From the NCBI GenBank assembly GCA_002281555.1, contig NCGJ01000014.1:22336-86335 (forward strand): a stretch of DNA of 64,000 nt, written 5' to 3'. The DNA is from Hydrogenophilales bacterium 28-61-23. Its GTDB lineage: Bacteria > Pseudomonadota > Gammaproteobacteria > Burkholderiales > Thiobacillaceae. A program made the translations under genes and the position numbers. Below are positions 24,801-33,202 of this stretch, one piece after another (position 1 is the first letter of the stretch; every line of letters begins with the position of its first letter). The notes under the pieces were generated by a model. That model saw nothing but the letters and a program-made list of their open reading frames with translations. It made no database searches and was not told the DNA's origin.

Positions 24801-27800
24801 AGCCATCGGATCGGCCGCCGCCAGGTCCGCGCCCGCCACCAAGCGGTAAGACCAGGACTCGCCACCATCCAGGATGGCGCCCGTCGCGCTGTTGAAACCA
24901 TCGCTCAGATTGCCGTTGACAAGCAGCTTTCCAGCCGCCCGCAGGGTCAGGCTACCGGGTTGGTTCTGGGCGACTGCCGTGATCGCGCCGAAGTCGTAAT
25001 CGCTGCTGAAGGTCAGATCGCCGTCGCTACGAACTTCCACACCAGGGCGCACCTGAAATGCCGCACTATTTTTTAATGCGTCGCCGCCAAGGCGCGTCTT
25101 CGCTGTGCCGGCGCTATTCATGAAGGACTGACTGTCATTCTTGATGGCCGTCATCTGGGTCGCACCCAGCGTGCTGTAGTCGAACACCTTGTTGCCCAGC
25201 ACCTCGATCAGCGCAGCCCCATTGATACGCGTGCCTATGTCATCGTCACTACCGAACATCACCTCGCCGTCGGGGTTATTGTTGACGTCCACATGGGTAA
25301 TACGCACATCGGTACCCGCGCCGCTGCCCAGACGCGGCGCCTGGAGGTGGACACGCCCTCCGGTGACCTGGGTCAGGGCGATATCCGGATCGCCCGCGTT
25401 GTTTCCAGTGAAGCGCACCGCCGTAGCCAGCGTGCCACCGACTTCTATGGTTGAACCGTTTTCCAGCACCAGCGCACCATTGCTGACGTCATCGGCGACA
25501 TAGTCCCGGTTCATGCCGCTGATCAGATAGACCTCGCCGCCGCGTTGCGCTGCGCCGGTCGCGCGAGCGTCTATTTCCGCATCGTCGCGCAGATAAAGCT
25601 CCTTGCCGGCGGCGGCCATGACCCAGCCCCCGTCAGCAGCGTGTGCGTCGATCTTGCCGGCGATGTCGAGCACACCGTCGTCCACCGACAACACCACGCG
25701 CCGCGCCTTGATCGTGTCGTCAGCGGCGACGACGAGGTCGCCAGTACGCTGGCGCATGCTGAAGTTCTCGCCGAATCCGGTCACGTGCTGTAACAAAGCA
25801 GAGAAATCGTTGCCAGTATCCGCATCGCCGTCGTCGATGATGTTGGCATCCAGACTGAAACTACCCATCCAGGGATTCGGTACGCTTGCGATCACTTCCA
25901 CGCCACCCGCCAACTGCCCACTCAAGGCAAAAGTGCCGTTCGGAACATGCATCGTCAGCCTGCCCGCATCCGCCCCGCCCGCACCGCTGACGTCCACCGT
26001 CGCGCCCGACGCGATAGCCAGGTTGCCGATATCGGCTGTCAGCGTCGTGGAGCCACCGGCTACCGCAACCACCACTGTGTCATTGACCCCCTTGAATGTC
26101 CTGACGACCCCGCCGGTGAAAATACTCGATCCATCGAGCAGGTTCAGGTCGCCGCTTTCCGCCGTCATGGTCAGCACACCGGCCGGCATGTCGATTTTTC
26201 CGCCGTGGTCGATGCTCTCGGCGACGAAAGTCATCTTCGCACCCAGCGGCGTGCTACCCAGTTCAGGCAGCTTTTCAACTACGCCATCCACCGTCTTCGC
26301 CACATAGTTCGCAGTGGTCAACTTGCCGCCCACGTTGAAAGCCATGTCGCTGCCGTTGTAGCCCACGATGCTCTGGGCGGTCATGCTCAAATCTTTGGAA
26401 ACAGTCATGCCGCCCATGCCATTGCTGCCGGCAATCTCGCCGCGCGCAACCAGTTTGACTGTATCGAATCCCGCCGTTTTGACGCCGCCCTGGCCGAACT
26501 GGATGGTGTCGGCATTGACCTGCATCGTGCCAGTGCCTACCGCGGCAGCGTCATCGAAGTCGGTGCCATCGGGATTGGCGAAGGCCACGTTCTTGGCGGC
26601 GATGCTCAACGTACCTGTACTGACACCGGCGAAGCCCGCGCCTTGGAGGATCAGACTCTGCGTATCGGCGTTGCCCAGGGTGGCATCACCGTAGACATCG
26701 AAATTGCTGTAGCTCTTGAGCACGATCTCATTCGGCTTGCCCAGGCTATCGAGCAATTCATTGGTCACGAAAACGCCCTGCAAAATATCGGTGACCTCGC
26801 CCAATGCGACTCGCGTAGCACCCAGTTGCAATGCGCCGCCTTCAGTGCCCAGTTTCTTCCCATCCGCGTCCAGAACGTCCTTGCCCACTTCAACCGAGCC
26901 AAGATTGAAGGCGGTATAGGTGGAATCGATGTTGACGCTATTCGCGCCATCGATCAGGGCATTGCTGGCGGTGTAGAGACCATCCGTCTCGATGACATCG
27001 CCATCAGCATTCAAACGCTTGCGTTCGGTATTTTTACGCACCACGCCACGCAAGCCACCGCTGGAAGCGCGCACCAGGACACCATCGCCGGAGCCGGCGG
27101 TGCTGTCATCGCCGAACACCAGCGTCTCGTTTTTCGAGCTGCCGTTGCCTTCGCCGCGCACCTCGCTGCCTGCCGCCAGGGTGATGGAACCCTTCGACAC
27201 CAGCATCACTTCCGGTGCGCTCAGCGGTTTCTCGGCGCTGGTCTCGATCAGCACCGCGTCCGCCACCTGATTGACCCGCACACTGCCGACATCGCCGGCA
27301 ATCGCCTCGCGGGTACCGCCCAACATCAGGCTATCGACGCCATAACTACTGAGCAAATCCACATCCAGAACCAGATAGTCAGCCGGGTTAACGCTCGGGT
27401 CGTCAAAATGTGGCGCGCTGCCATCGGTGACAGCGAGCTTGCTGGAGGCGATATCCAGTTCGCCACCCAGCGTGCCGGGGTCATGGCTGAAATCAATGGT
27501 TCCATCCAGTTGCAGCGAGGTGGTCGCGTTAATGCCCAACCGACCTGCGTCGGGGCCGAGTTTCGGCAAGGACAGGTCGTATAGCGCGGCAATGCCGGGG
27601 ATCAAGCGGCTGGCGAGGTAATCGTGTATCTCCGAGCGCCCGCTCGGGGTTTGCGCCTTGAGTTCGGCGGCGCTGTACTGGAACTCGAAACCCGCACGGC
27701 TGGTGACAACCTCGCGCGATGCGACCTCGAAGCCGGACCAGCGGGTTTGGCCGACGTTCGTATCGCCCAGCGAACTGCGATAGCCGGCGACCAGATAAGC

Positions 27801-30800
27801 GCCATCGGCGCGCTGCGAGTTCTGCGCGGCAGTCATGTCCCGCGTGTTCGTCACGGCGCGTACCGCCACCGCCCCCGGCAACAAAGCGTAGTGCGCCGGC
27901 AGCAGGGTGTAGTAGCCCGCCGCAATATTGAGTTCCGGGATGGCCGAGAGATAGACGCTTTCACCCGGGTTTACCTGTTGCGTCGCGCCCGTACCCAGCG
28001 CGCGCCCGGAAATCTCGCCCGTGCCCTGAGCGGATTTGTAGGAATACTGCGCGTACTGGAAGTCGAACGGCGCGGCCTGGCCGGCGCTGGCGGGCAGGAT
28101 GGCGAACACGCCAGGCGCCGACAGATAATCGCTGGAACCGCCCGAGCCGGGTGTGAATTCGTAACCATAGAGATCGCCGCCACCGGACAGGTCGATTGTG
28201 GCTGTCTCCTTCTTGACGATGCTGTTGCCCTTCAGCAGGACGTCCTTGGTCGGCAGATTCAGCGTCCCGTCTGCGCCTGAAAAGATGCTGCGCTGTTTAG
28301 CCGTGGCGCCAACATTGAGGTCGTAAATCCAGGTCTGGCCGTTGGCCACGCGGCCATATGGAATCAGCGACCCTTCGGCCGAGACCGAGGTCAGGCTGTC
28401 GTCAAACAGCGTCAGCGTCTTGGCGGCATCAAGTTCGATCCGGCCGAGCGGGGCACGCAACACGCCGTACTGGTCGATGAAGTCGGCCTTGAGTGTGACC
28501 GCGCCGCCCGCCGCCAGCGGAACGGCGGCGGATGAACCATTGCTGTGGATTGCGATCCTGCTTCCCTCCTCCGGATTCACGCTTGCCGGCTTCACGCTCT
28601 CCAACACATATTCGCTGAGGGTCGTCGGGTAGACCTGGGTCGCCGTCAAAGTCAGATCGCCCGCCGTGCTCAGTTGGCCGACCGGAATCAGGGAGTCGTC
28701 GCCAATCGGGACGACCCCGGTGAGACGGATATCCCCGTCGCTGTTCAGGTTTGCTTGTGCCGCGCCGGACAACGACCAGTTGCCGATCAGATCGATCACG
28801 CCGGCATTGGCCGTGAACACGCCCGCACCGCCAACTGGAGCTGGCACTTGGCTGCCTGTCGTCTGGTACAAGGGGTCGGCATTGCCGAGGCGGATGGACA
28901 GGGCATCCAACGTCACCTCCGCGGAGCCGGCCACTTCGACCGATGCGGTATCCAGGCTCAGACGGCCGCGCAAGGCGAGGTCGAGGCTCTCCTCGAAAAC
29001 GATGCGGTCGCGGCTTTTCAGGCTGACGTGGTCGAAACTCGCCAGCTTGCCGGCATCCAGCTCGGCGCGACCGTTATCGCTGTCGGCAATCGACGTGCCC
29101 GGCTTAGTCAAATAGACCGGGAAGACAGGATTGCCGGCGTAAAGCGCGATGCTGCGCATACCGGTCAGATAATCGTTGGCAACCTCATCGTCAGTCGGGA
29201 TGTCCGGCCGATCCAGTTCGATGCTGAGCGAACCACGCGTCGCCTCGCTGGAGCCGCCCGCCGCTTCCATACCGGCGGCAAGGAAAATGCCCTCGCTGGC
29301 CGCCAGGCGCAGACTGCCACCCGCCGACGCAAGCAAGCTTCTGGCGTAACCGGTTCCCGTGTCCTGGCGCGGCAGATCGAGACTCGCCTGCGTGCCGGAC
29401 ACGTCCAGCAAAGAGCCCGGCTCGGCGACAATGTAGCCGTTATGCGCCAGCAGGCCGATCGAACCGCCGTCCAGCACCTCGCCCTGGATACGGCCGTCGC
29501 TGCCGCGATAGGTGTGGGCGACGCCCTGGGCGGAGATACTCGCCGTCTCGCCCAGCCAAATGGCCGCATCCGCAAGATAGCCGGCGCCACCGCTGTTTGG
29601 CCCCTTCAATTCCAGTTGGATGCTGCCGCCTGGAGCGCTCAGGTTCCCCTCCAGCGTCAAGCTGCGCACCGCCGTCAGATTCAGACTGGCGCGCGGGTCT
29701 AGGTCAATGCGCACATTTTTGCCAACGCGCAGACTGCCCAGGTCATCGGACGTGGCGGACAGATCCAGATGGGTAACCGGCCGTTCCGCCTTGGCGACGC
29801 CCCAGGCAAGCTGCGTGGGGCGACTGAAGTCGGCGACCGAAGCCCCGGATGCGACGTTAACTCGTCTGGCATCGAGCATACGGGTCAGCGTGCGCGGCGC
29901 GACCACGGCGTCATCGGCAACGTTCAGCCCGTTGGCGCCCGTAATCGCGTAGTCGGAAAACCCGCCTTGCTGGAAAAAAGTCTCGGCCAGCCAGAGTTCG
30001 GCCGAATCCGGGACGGCGGGTTGCGTTCCACCAATCCCGACCTTCAGGGTAGAGATTGTCAATTTGCCGCCGCGACCGGCCTTGAGGCTGGAATCGAGCA
30101 GCCCGTAGCTGCGCAGTTCGCCCGCCAGGCGGATCGGTTCAGACTCGCCGATGCTCCGGTTATCGGTCAGCGAGATGTCGCCGCCCTTGCCTGTCGACCA
30201 AGTCTTGCCATCGACCTTGAGCCATGCCCCCGCGCTGGCATCGAGCAGGCTGCCTGCCGCCAGATCGATCAGACCCTGAGCGCTGATGCCGATGCCGCCG
30301 CCATTCAGCACCACGGGTGCTGCGGCATTCCGGGCGAGATAGTCGTTGCTCCACAGGCCGGCCGTGACGATATCGCCGGCAATGGTCAGGTGCTGATCCA
30401 GCGTGGCGGGATCCACGCCTTGCGCGGCGGCCAGGCTGGCTGCACGCTCGTCGCTCCCGGCCAGGTTGTACACCGTGCGCATCGAGGCGAGATTGACGCT
30501 CCCGCCCGGCGTTTTGATATCACCCAGGATATCCAGGCTGGCGCCAGTCAAGTTAACGCTTCCGCCTGGCCCAACATCCAGCGTTTGGTCGCTTTCGACG
30601 CGTATGGCGTTATTGGTGAAGACGCTCAGATTGGCGATATTGGCCGCCTTGAGCTTGGCCGCGTCCAGAACCAGAGTGCGTTGCAACTCGTTGGACAGCG
30701 CCGTGCCGTGGTCAGGCGCGGCGCTCTGCGCCACACTGCTGAAAACGATCTCGTTGAGAATGCGGTAATCCCGGCCGGCATCGGGTCCGGAAGGATTGTC

Positions 30801-32864
30801 GATGCCTAATTTAAGGGTTGCGCCCTTGGGCAGTGTTGATCCACTTTGGCCACCGGCCCCGCGCTGACGCTCACCGATGACTGTGTCGCCCTTGATATCG
30901 CCTTGCAGTGCGCCCCAGGGCGCCACGATAGTCAATGCGCCGGCATCCTTGCCTTCGCGATAACCCTGCTCGGTGACCACCCGATCCGCGCCCAGTCCCG
31001 TATAGGCCAGATCGGCCTTGGCCGTGGCGATATCGTAGAGCCTGCCATGGTAGAGCAACTGGCTGGTGGCGACATTGCCGGTCCGATAAGAGATGGAGCC
31101 GCCGGAAAGGTCGATGCTGGCATCGTTCTGCACGACCAAAGCGCCTTCCGAATAGAGATTGACCTTGCCGCCGGCGGTCATCTTCTCGTCCACCTTGCGG
31201 CCGATCTGGGCAATATAGGTCGAGGCGTCCGCCAGCGTGGTGCCCTGGCGCGTCACGCTCTGGCCATTGACATCCACTGTGCCCGTATCGCGGATGTCGA
31301 CCTTGATCTTCTTGCCGTAGAGCGGGCCATCGATATCGTGCAGCAGCGGCGAATCGGCCACCACGCCGCCGCGCAGTTCCACCTCCACCACATTGCGCTC
31401 CATGGCCACCGCCACATCGCGCAGACCGCTGACGTCGAGCACCGCACCGGTATCGATCTGCACGCGGCAATCCAGGCAACTGCCATTCAGCGCGAAAGAA
31501 CCCGGATCGTTCGGATTGGTCAGGAATATCTTGTTCGGGTCGACACTCGCGCGCTGAAGCGCCTGCAAAGTAATGTTCCCGCTCGGCGCTTTCAGCACAG
31601 CGTCCCGCCGCACCCAGATATCGCGGCCCTCGGCCTTGATCTGCGATGCGCTGTAGGCCTGCGCGTCCTGCAGCGTGGTGTCGGGCATATAGGCGTAGAA
31701 ATCGGCCAGCGTCGCCGCGCCGCGATGGTAGGCATCCACCTGGGCCTGGGTCAGCTTGCCGGCGGCCATCGCCACCTGAACCTTGCCCGCATCCAGGGCC
31801 GGCATGATCACGGTTCGGCTGTTTTCGCCGAACTCCACGCTGCCGCTCGCATTGGCGGAAACGTTGCCGCTGGGCAGATAGATATCGGTCGTCGTGCCTG
31901 AGGCGACCTCCCGCGCCAGCAGATGGATGGTGCCGTTCAGGTTGACCGAACTGGTGGCGGTAACGATGCCGTCCTGTTTGACCAGCTTGCCGATCAGCGT
32001 GACGTCGCCCTGCTTGGCAGCCAGTTCGCCCAGGTTCACCGCGCTGCCGCCGCTGCCCACTTCAACCAGCAAGCCGCGCAGCAGCGTGTTGGAGTCCGAG
32101 ATGTTGGTCAGGTGGAAATAAGCCTTGTGGCCGGCCGCCAGGATCACTTGGCCGGTGTCGGTGGTGACGATGCCCTTGTTCTCCACATCCGGCGCCAGCA
32201 GGATCACCTTGCCGCCGGTGGCGGCGGTGATGGCCGCGCCCTCGGCCACCCGCACCATGCCGACCGGCGCGGTGCCGACATACTGCGTGTAGGCATCGCT
32301 GAACGCCGGTTCGGTCTGTGCCGCCGTCAGGTAGCCGTTCTTGAACAGTTCGTCGTCCTTGATATCCAGCGTCGACGCGACCAGCGTGTGCAGGTTTACC
32401 TGGGCGCCCTTGTCGAACAGGATGCCGTTGCGGTTGATCACGTAGACCGCGCCGGTCGCGTTCAACGCGCCCTGGATCACGCTGGCCTCGTTGCCGACGA
32501 TGCGGTTCAGCGTCGCGGCGGTGGCGTTGGGTTGGTTGAAATTGACCGTGGCGGCGGAACCGATGTTGAACGTGTTCCAGTGGATGATGCCGTTCTGGCT
32601 GGCCTGATTGATGTTGAGGGTATTGCCGGTTTGTGCGATGCCGATATCGCCATAACGCACATTCGCACCTGTCGGCACTTCAGTGGGCGCCGGCGGATTG
32701 GCCGCCCAAACCGGCACAGCCAGCATCGCCAGCATCGCAGCGGCCAGACGCGCCTTCGCGCCGCGATTGCGGCGCTTACCGGAATGCGCGCTGCTCACCT
32801 CGGAAACAGGGACGTGCATACCCAGGCGTTTGCTGAAAACCAGACGATAGCTGCGTGCGTTCAT
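21858..32864 (-). CDS. Giant two-partner-secretion exoprotein (TpsA, filamentous haemagglutinin family)
   Basis: 3668 residues. An extended signal peptide region (MNARSYRLVFSKRLGMHVPV) precedes a hydrophobic core (AAMLAMLAVPVWA). The TPS domain (about 60-330) carries FNQPNATAATLNRIVG and VINRNGILFDKGAQVNLHTL, needed for recognition by TpsB. A beta-helix body of degenerate repeats follows (GKVNLYSEGAL, GGSVNLASM and the like), then a C-terminal region like DUF3739 ending VLGFGDGTASVSDQ and a charged RREEERRRRG tail. I noticed a single CLDC pair near residue 460. The upstream tpsB gene is the obvious transporter. The product should be a secreted surface fibre; its target is unknown. Confidence 0.93.
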   Translation of the reverse strand: MNARSYRLVFSKRLGMHVPVSEVSSAHSGKRRNRGAKARLAAAMLAMLAVPVWAANPPAPTEVPTGANVRYGDIGIAQTGNTLNINQASQNGIIHWNTFNIGSAATVNFNQPNATAATLNRIVGNEASVIQGALNATGAVYVINRNGILFDKGAQVNLHTLVASTLDIKDDELFKNGYLTAAQTEPAFSDAYTQYVGTAPVGMVRVAEGAAITAATGGKVILLAPDVENKGIVTTDTGQVILAAGHKAYFHLTNISDSNTLLRGLLVEVGSGGSAVNLGELAAKQGDVTLIGKLVKQDGIVTATSSVNLNGTIHLLAREVASGTTTDIYLPSGNVSANASGSVEFGENSRTVIMPALDAGKVQVAMAAGKLTQAQVDAYHRGAATLADFYAYMPDTTLQDAQAYSASQIKAEGRDIWVRRDAVLKAPSGNITLQALQRASVDPNKIFLTNPNDPGSFALNGSCLDCRVQIDTGAVLDVSGLRDVAVAMERNVVEVELRGGVVADSPLLHDIDGPLYGKKIKVDIRDTGTVDVNGQSVTRQGTTLADASTYIAQIGRKVDEKMTAGGKVNLYSEGALVVQNDASIDLSGGSISYRTGNVATSQLLYHGRLYDIATAKADLAYTGLGADRVVTEQGYREGKDAGALTIVAPWGALQGDIKGDTVIGERQRGAGGQSGSTLPKGATLKLGIDNPSGPDAGRDYRILNEIVFSSVAQSAAPDHGTALSNELQRTLVLDAAKLKAANIANLSVFTNNAIRVESDQTLDVGPGGSVNLTGASLDILGDIKTPGGSVNLASMRTVYNLAGSDERAASLAAAQGVDPATLDQHLTIAGDIVTAGLWSNDYLARNAAAPVVLNGGGIGISAQGLIDLAAGSLLDASAGAWLKVDGKTWSTGKGGDISLTDNRSIGESEPIRLAGELRSYGLLDSSLKAGRGGKLTISTLKVGIGGTQPAVPDSAELWLAETFFQQGGFSDYAITGANGLNVADDAVVAPRTLTRMLDARRVNVASGASVADFSRPTQLAWGVAKAERPVTHLDLSATSDDLGSLRVGKNVRIDLDPRASLNLTAVRSLTLEGNLSAPGGSIQLELKGPNSGGAGYLADAAIWLGETASISAQGVAHTYRGSDGRIQGEVLDGGSIGLLAHNGYIVAEPGSLLDVSGTQASLDLPRQDTGTGYARSLLASAGGSLRLAASEGIFLAAGMEAAGGSSEATRGSLSIELDRPDIPTDDEVANDYLTGMRSIALYAGNPVFPVYLTKPGTSIADSDNGRAELDAGKLASFDHVSLKSRDRIVFEESLDLALRGRLSLDTASVEVAGSAEVTLDALSIRLGNADPLYQTTGSQVPAPVGGAGVFTANAGVIDLIGNWSLSGAAQANLNSDGDIRLTGVVPIGDDSLIPVGQLSTAGDLTLTATQVYPTTLSEYVLESVKPASVNPEEGSRIAIHSNGSSAAVPLAAGGAVTLKADFIDQYGVLRAPLGRIELDAAKTLTLFDDSLTSVSAEGSLIPYGRVANGQTWIYDLNVGATAKQRSIFSGADGTLNLPTKDVLLKGNSIVKKETATIDLSGGGDLYGYEFTPGSGGSSDYLSAPGVFAILPASAGQAAPFDFQYAQYSYKSAQGTGEISGRALGTGATQQVNPGESVYLSAIPELNIAAGYYTLLPAHYALLPGAVAVRAVTNTRDMTAAQNSQRADGAYLVAGYRSSLGDTNVGQTRWSGFEVASREVVTSRAGFEFQYSAAELKAQTPSGRSEIHDYLASRLIPGIAALYDLSLPKLGPDAGRLGINATTSLQLDGTIDFSHDPGTLGGELDIASSKLAVTDGSAPHFDDPSVNPADYLVLDVDLLSSYGVDSLMLGGTREAIAGDVGSVRVNQVADAVLIETSAEKPLSAPEVMLVSKGSITLAAGSEVRGEGNGSSKNETLVFGDDSTAGSGDGVLVRASSGGLRGVVRKNTERKRLNADGDVIETDGLYTASNALIDGANSVNIDSTYTAFNLGSVEVGKDVLDADGKKLGTEGGALQLGATRVALGEVTDILQGVFVTNELLDSLGKPNEIVLKSYSNFDVYGDATLGNADTQSLILQGAGFAGVSTGTLSIAAKNVAFANPDGTDFDDAAAVGTGTMQVNADTIQFGQGGVKTAGFDTVKLVARGEIAGSNGMGGMTVSKDLSMTAQSIVGYNGSDMAFNVGGKLTTANYVAKTVDGVVEKLPELGSTPLGAKMTFVAESIDHGGKIDMPAGVLTMTAESGDLNLLDGSSIFTGGVVRTFKGVNDTVVVAVAGGSTTLTADIGNLAIASGATVDVSGAGGADAGRLTMHVPNGTFALSGQLAGGVEVIASVPNPWMGSFSLDANIIDDGDADTGNDFSALLQHVTGFGENFSMRQRTGDLVVAADDTIKARRVVLSVDDGVLDIAGKIDAHAADGGWVMAAAGKELYLRDDAEIDARATGAAQRGGEVYLISGMNRDYVADDVSNGALVLENGSTIEVGGTLATAVRFTGNNAGDPDIALTQVTGGRVHLQAPRLGSGAGTDVRITHVDVNNNPDGEVMFGSDDDIGTRINGAALIEVLGNKVFDYSTLGATQMTAIKNDSQSFMNSAGTAKTRLGGDALKNSAAFQVRPGVEVRSDGDLTFSSDYDFGAITAVAQNQPGSLTLRAAGKLLVNGNLSDGFNSATGAILDGGESWSYRLVAGADLAAADPMAVQRNLEAGTGDFVLKGGKLIRTGTGAIQIAAGGDVEIGLNNDGSHNRVSVVYTAGRDDSNPDAYIKPTDSYFGKVSYGVDGGALGIVAAGSIAAPEYGQLTNNWLQRRGTIDSTGAIARSPTWGVAYEYFNQGVGALGGGNVHIEAGRNIDNLSVSLPTTGRDYAAQDAGGKLFETGGGNAEMHADGDIRGSFMYVQKGQGRVTAGGAIGAMPATDLDSDTYDNRNLILAMGASQIEVFARNGLVLETAFNPTVAATGTLAGSLNVSGSYKSSSNTDFFTYGDDSAVRLVSAQGDLLLSNDRARVDEQALFVSEVYGGSAPNFMTGTFVYPGSLTVAAVNGSVKVGNTFAMYPSSQGKFQLLAQGDVTFSGGVAMSDVDPARLPSLQAPSKGFEPADALLFSIQDTAAYHAPDLTHLNDADPVRVYAETGSIEYVAENETALDTLYFPKLVEFLAGLDIRDLSLTAQHVAAGQTSNIQAGRDIRYQPLRIDGYLANNGSGIQVDGPGYLNVAVGRNIDLGSTAGIVSNGNLKNPALPAGGAHITLLSGMGADADGRPRQPDYAAFSATYLAAGSTALTDFAAAIEDFEIRRVTMLQPENTGLSYAEVQTKLKDSTYRTSMKTLAGEEIVAALAAFDASPLDARARRIFYHELEMAGVEANQGLGYERANKAIALFFPGKNAAGDKIAYAGDLSVFFSQIRTNQGGDIELLTPGGSVAVGLVSNPVDLAGIRKASELGLFTVNGGGIRSYVRDNFAVNTSRVFTLGQEKKAARTTEYERLLRDDIMLFSLLGDIDAGKGAKTATAAPPPTYEYDGKGNLKVNLANSIAGSGIGVLLAREVIVPGDVSLIAPSGAVNAGDAGIRASGNLNIAAAHVIGADNIQVSGLSIGVPVAVDTGGLSISGIGSLGDAAQTAGEATRSLAATSEESQKAAQEMKQAMAGFKPSFITVEVLGFGDGTASVSDQLDEAEKNRREEERRRRG

Positions 32865-32925
32865 AGCTCAGTTCCTTGTCAAATTACCCAGCAACGGTTT
32901 GGTATCACCAATCGGATGCCAAACC

Positions 32926-33192
32926 GTAGGTCGGCAATCCCTTGCCGACAATCCATCCAACCAACCCGGCGGCATGGTAATGCCGCCCTACGCAAAACCA
33001 TTCCCAACCCGTAGGTCGGCAACCCTTTGCCGACAATCCCCCTCGCGGCGGGGGTTCGCCGCCTTGCCAAACCAAAGGCAATCGGACGGTGAACCGGCGG
33101 CATGGGAATGCCGCCCTACTGGCCCGTTCCTGCCGTAGGTCGGCAATCCCTTGCCGACTTCCACAAACCCCGGCGGCATTCCCATGCCGCCC
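32926..33192. repeat. Array of alternating REP-like palindromes between tpsB and tpsA
   Basis: Three GTAGGTCGGCAA-n-TTGCCGAC stems alternate with GGCGGCAT-n-ATGCCGCC stems and one CTCGCGGCGGGGGTTCGCCG unit. They fill nearly the whole 338-bp gap 32865-33202. No other gene or clear promoter is seen there. As the genes are co-directional, the array lies in a probable polycistronic leader before tpsA. Confidence 0.88.
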
Positions 33193-33202
33193 CATTCCAT
33201 CC

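Noticed and set aside
22182..25076. 964-codon open frame on the plus strand inside the tpsA region
   Set aside because: It is antisense to tpsA and arises from the GC-rich, repeat-like codon pattern. The tpsA frame has clear family domains and the antisense translation has no recognisable domain or ribosome-binding site.
25947..31901. Several further long plus-strand frames opposite tpsA (for example 25947-27584, 28545-29702, 29769-30809, 30846-31901)
   Set aside because: All are shadows of the tpsA reading frame in high-GC sequence.
32926..33192. CRISPR-like alternating repeats
   Set aside because: The units are palindromic REP stems of two kinds with irregular spacing, no unique spacers of equal length and no cas genes.
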